From Pseudomonadota bacterium (GTDB lineage: Bacteria > Pseudomonadota > Alphaproteobacteria > Rhizobiales > Xanthobacteraceae): 6,024 nt of DNA. A program made the translations under genes and the position numbers. Positions 5,384 to 6,024 of the stretch are shown here, piece by piece (the first letter of the stretch is position 1; every line of letters begins with the position of its first letter). Below the pieces are notes generated by a model that had not been told where the DNA came from, did no database searches, and worked only from the letters and a program-made list of their open reading frames with translations. Where the stretch lies: NCBI GenBank assembly GCA_023405565.1, contig JAEXXW010000163.1:1-6024 (forward strand), in the 5' to 3' direction.

Positions 5384-6024
5384 ATGGGCGGTTTCAGTTT
5401 CTTTCTCGAGGTGCTGATCGGCGGGCTGCTCTCCGGCACGATGTATGCGCTGGTCGCGCTGGGGTTTGTGCTGATCTACAAGGCCTCGTCCGTGTTCAAC
5501 TTCGCACAGGGCGCGATGGTGTTCTTCGCGGTCCTCACCTTTGTCGGCTTCATGGAGCTTGGGCTGCCGTTCTGGGCCGCGCTTCCGGTTGCGATTGGTG
5601 TCATGGTCGTGGTCGGTATGGCAACCGAACGCTTCGTTCTACGTCCGCTGGTCAGCCAGAATGAAGACACGTTGCTGATGGCGACGATCGGCCTTGCCTT
5701 TGTGATCGAGGGAATGGCGCAACTCGTGTGGGGTGTGGACGTGCGCCGCCTCGATCTCGGGATCAAGGATGAGCCGATCAACTTCCTGGCGGACAAGTGG
5801 GGGCTGCTGATCAGCCAGCTTGACATCGCCATCGGTCTGATCGCGGGCATCATGGTGATCGTGCTTGCCCTTCTATTCTCCCGGACAAAGGTCGGCCGCG
5901 GATTGCGCGCGGTAGCGGACGATCATACGGCAGCGATGTCCATCGGGATTCCACTCAAGCACATCTGGATGCTGGTCTGGGCGACGGCGGGGGTCGTGGC
6001 TCTGGTTGCAGGCATGCTGTGGGG
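5384..6024 (+). CDS. livH: Branched-chain-amino-acid-type ABC permease (LivH family), cut by right edge
   Basis: The visible 213 residues are the N-terminal three quarters of a LivH-type inner-membrane permease (usually around 290 residues). Hydrophobic helices are seen at about 8-30, 43-59, 62-82, 95-118, 145-166 and 192-212. Family hallmarks are GGLLSGTMYALVALGFVLIYKAS (13-35), NFAQGAM (39-45; commonly NFAHGE in amino-acid transporters) and the cytoplasmic coupling loop VGRGLRAVADDHTAAMSIGIP (170-190), which docks on the ATPase. No stop, frameshift or missing segment is visible; the gene simply runs off the window. A LivM-type permease, a second ATPase (LivF) and a periplasmic binding protein would be expected downstream to complete the importer. 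Co-directional tight spacing places it in the sigma-54-driven operon. Confidence 0.92.
   Translation, partial: MGGFSFFLEVLIGGLLSGTMYALVALGFVLIYKASSVFNFAQGAMVFFAVLTFVGFMELGLPFWAALPVAIGVMVVVGMATERFVLRPLVSQNEDTLLMATIGLAFVIEGMAQLVWGVDVRRLDLGIKDEPINFLADKWGLLISQLDIAIGLIAGIMVIVLALLFSRTKVGRGLRAVADDHTAAMSIGIPLKHIWMLVWATAGVVALVAGMLW

Noticed and set aside
1..6024. Mobile elements, CRISPR arrays, tRNA/rRNA genes, phage or defence systems
   Set aside because: No terminal inverted repeats, transposase, spaced repeats or RNA gene landmarks were seen; the window is a conventional regulatory and transport locus.

Overview
The window looks like a chromosomal segment of a GC-rich alphaproteobacterium. Codon use, the style of the Liv-type transporter and the acyl-CoA synthetase suggest a Bradyrhizobium/Rhodopseudomonas/Afipia-like member of the Hyphomicrobiales. 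That placement rests on family resemblance recalled from memory, not on a search. There are five genes in two divergent transcription units around a non-coding region of about 0.6 kb.

Left arm, minus strand: an NtrC-type response regulator (receiver, sigma-54 AAA+ domain, Fis-type helix-turn-helix; about 632-2023) is followed, with an 8-nt ATGGCTAG overlap, by the N-terminal part of a membrane sensor histidine kinase. The window edge cuts the kinase off inside its extracytoplasmic sensor region, so no kinase core is visible. Together they form a two-component system dedicated to sigma-54 transcription.

Centre (about 2024-2639): no convincing gene. It holds a perfectly spaced -24/-12 sigma-54 promoter (TTGGCAC-N5-TTGCT, 2358-2374) facing right. 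Upstream of it are inverted-repeat half-sites at about -145 to -170, where an enhancer for an NtrC-type activator would be expected, and a second set of inverted repeats touching the -24 element. A leader of about 255 nt separates the predicted transcription start from the first right-hand gene.

Right arm, plus strand: an ANL-superfamily acyl-CoA synthetase (2640-4559) overlaps by ATGA with a LivG-type ABC ATPase (4556-5374). A LivH-type permease follows after 9 nt (5384 to beyond the right edge). This is the start of an operon that would import an organic acid and activate it as a CoA thioester.

Taken together, the layout is a self-contained circuit: a periplasmic/membrane sensor and sigma-54 activator, divergently placed, control an uptake-plus-CoA-activation operon. 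The ligand is not identifiable here; an aromatic, alicyclic or fatty acid is a reasonable guess. The most unusual points are the sigma-54 promoter with its operator-like repeats, and an acyl-CoA synthetase whose ATP-binding P-loop (TAGTMGAAKG) and hinge (DRVGN) both depart from the family consensus while other core motifs are intact.
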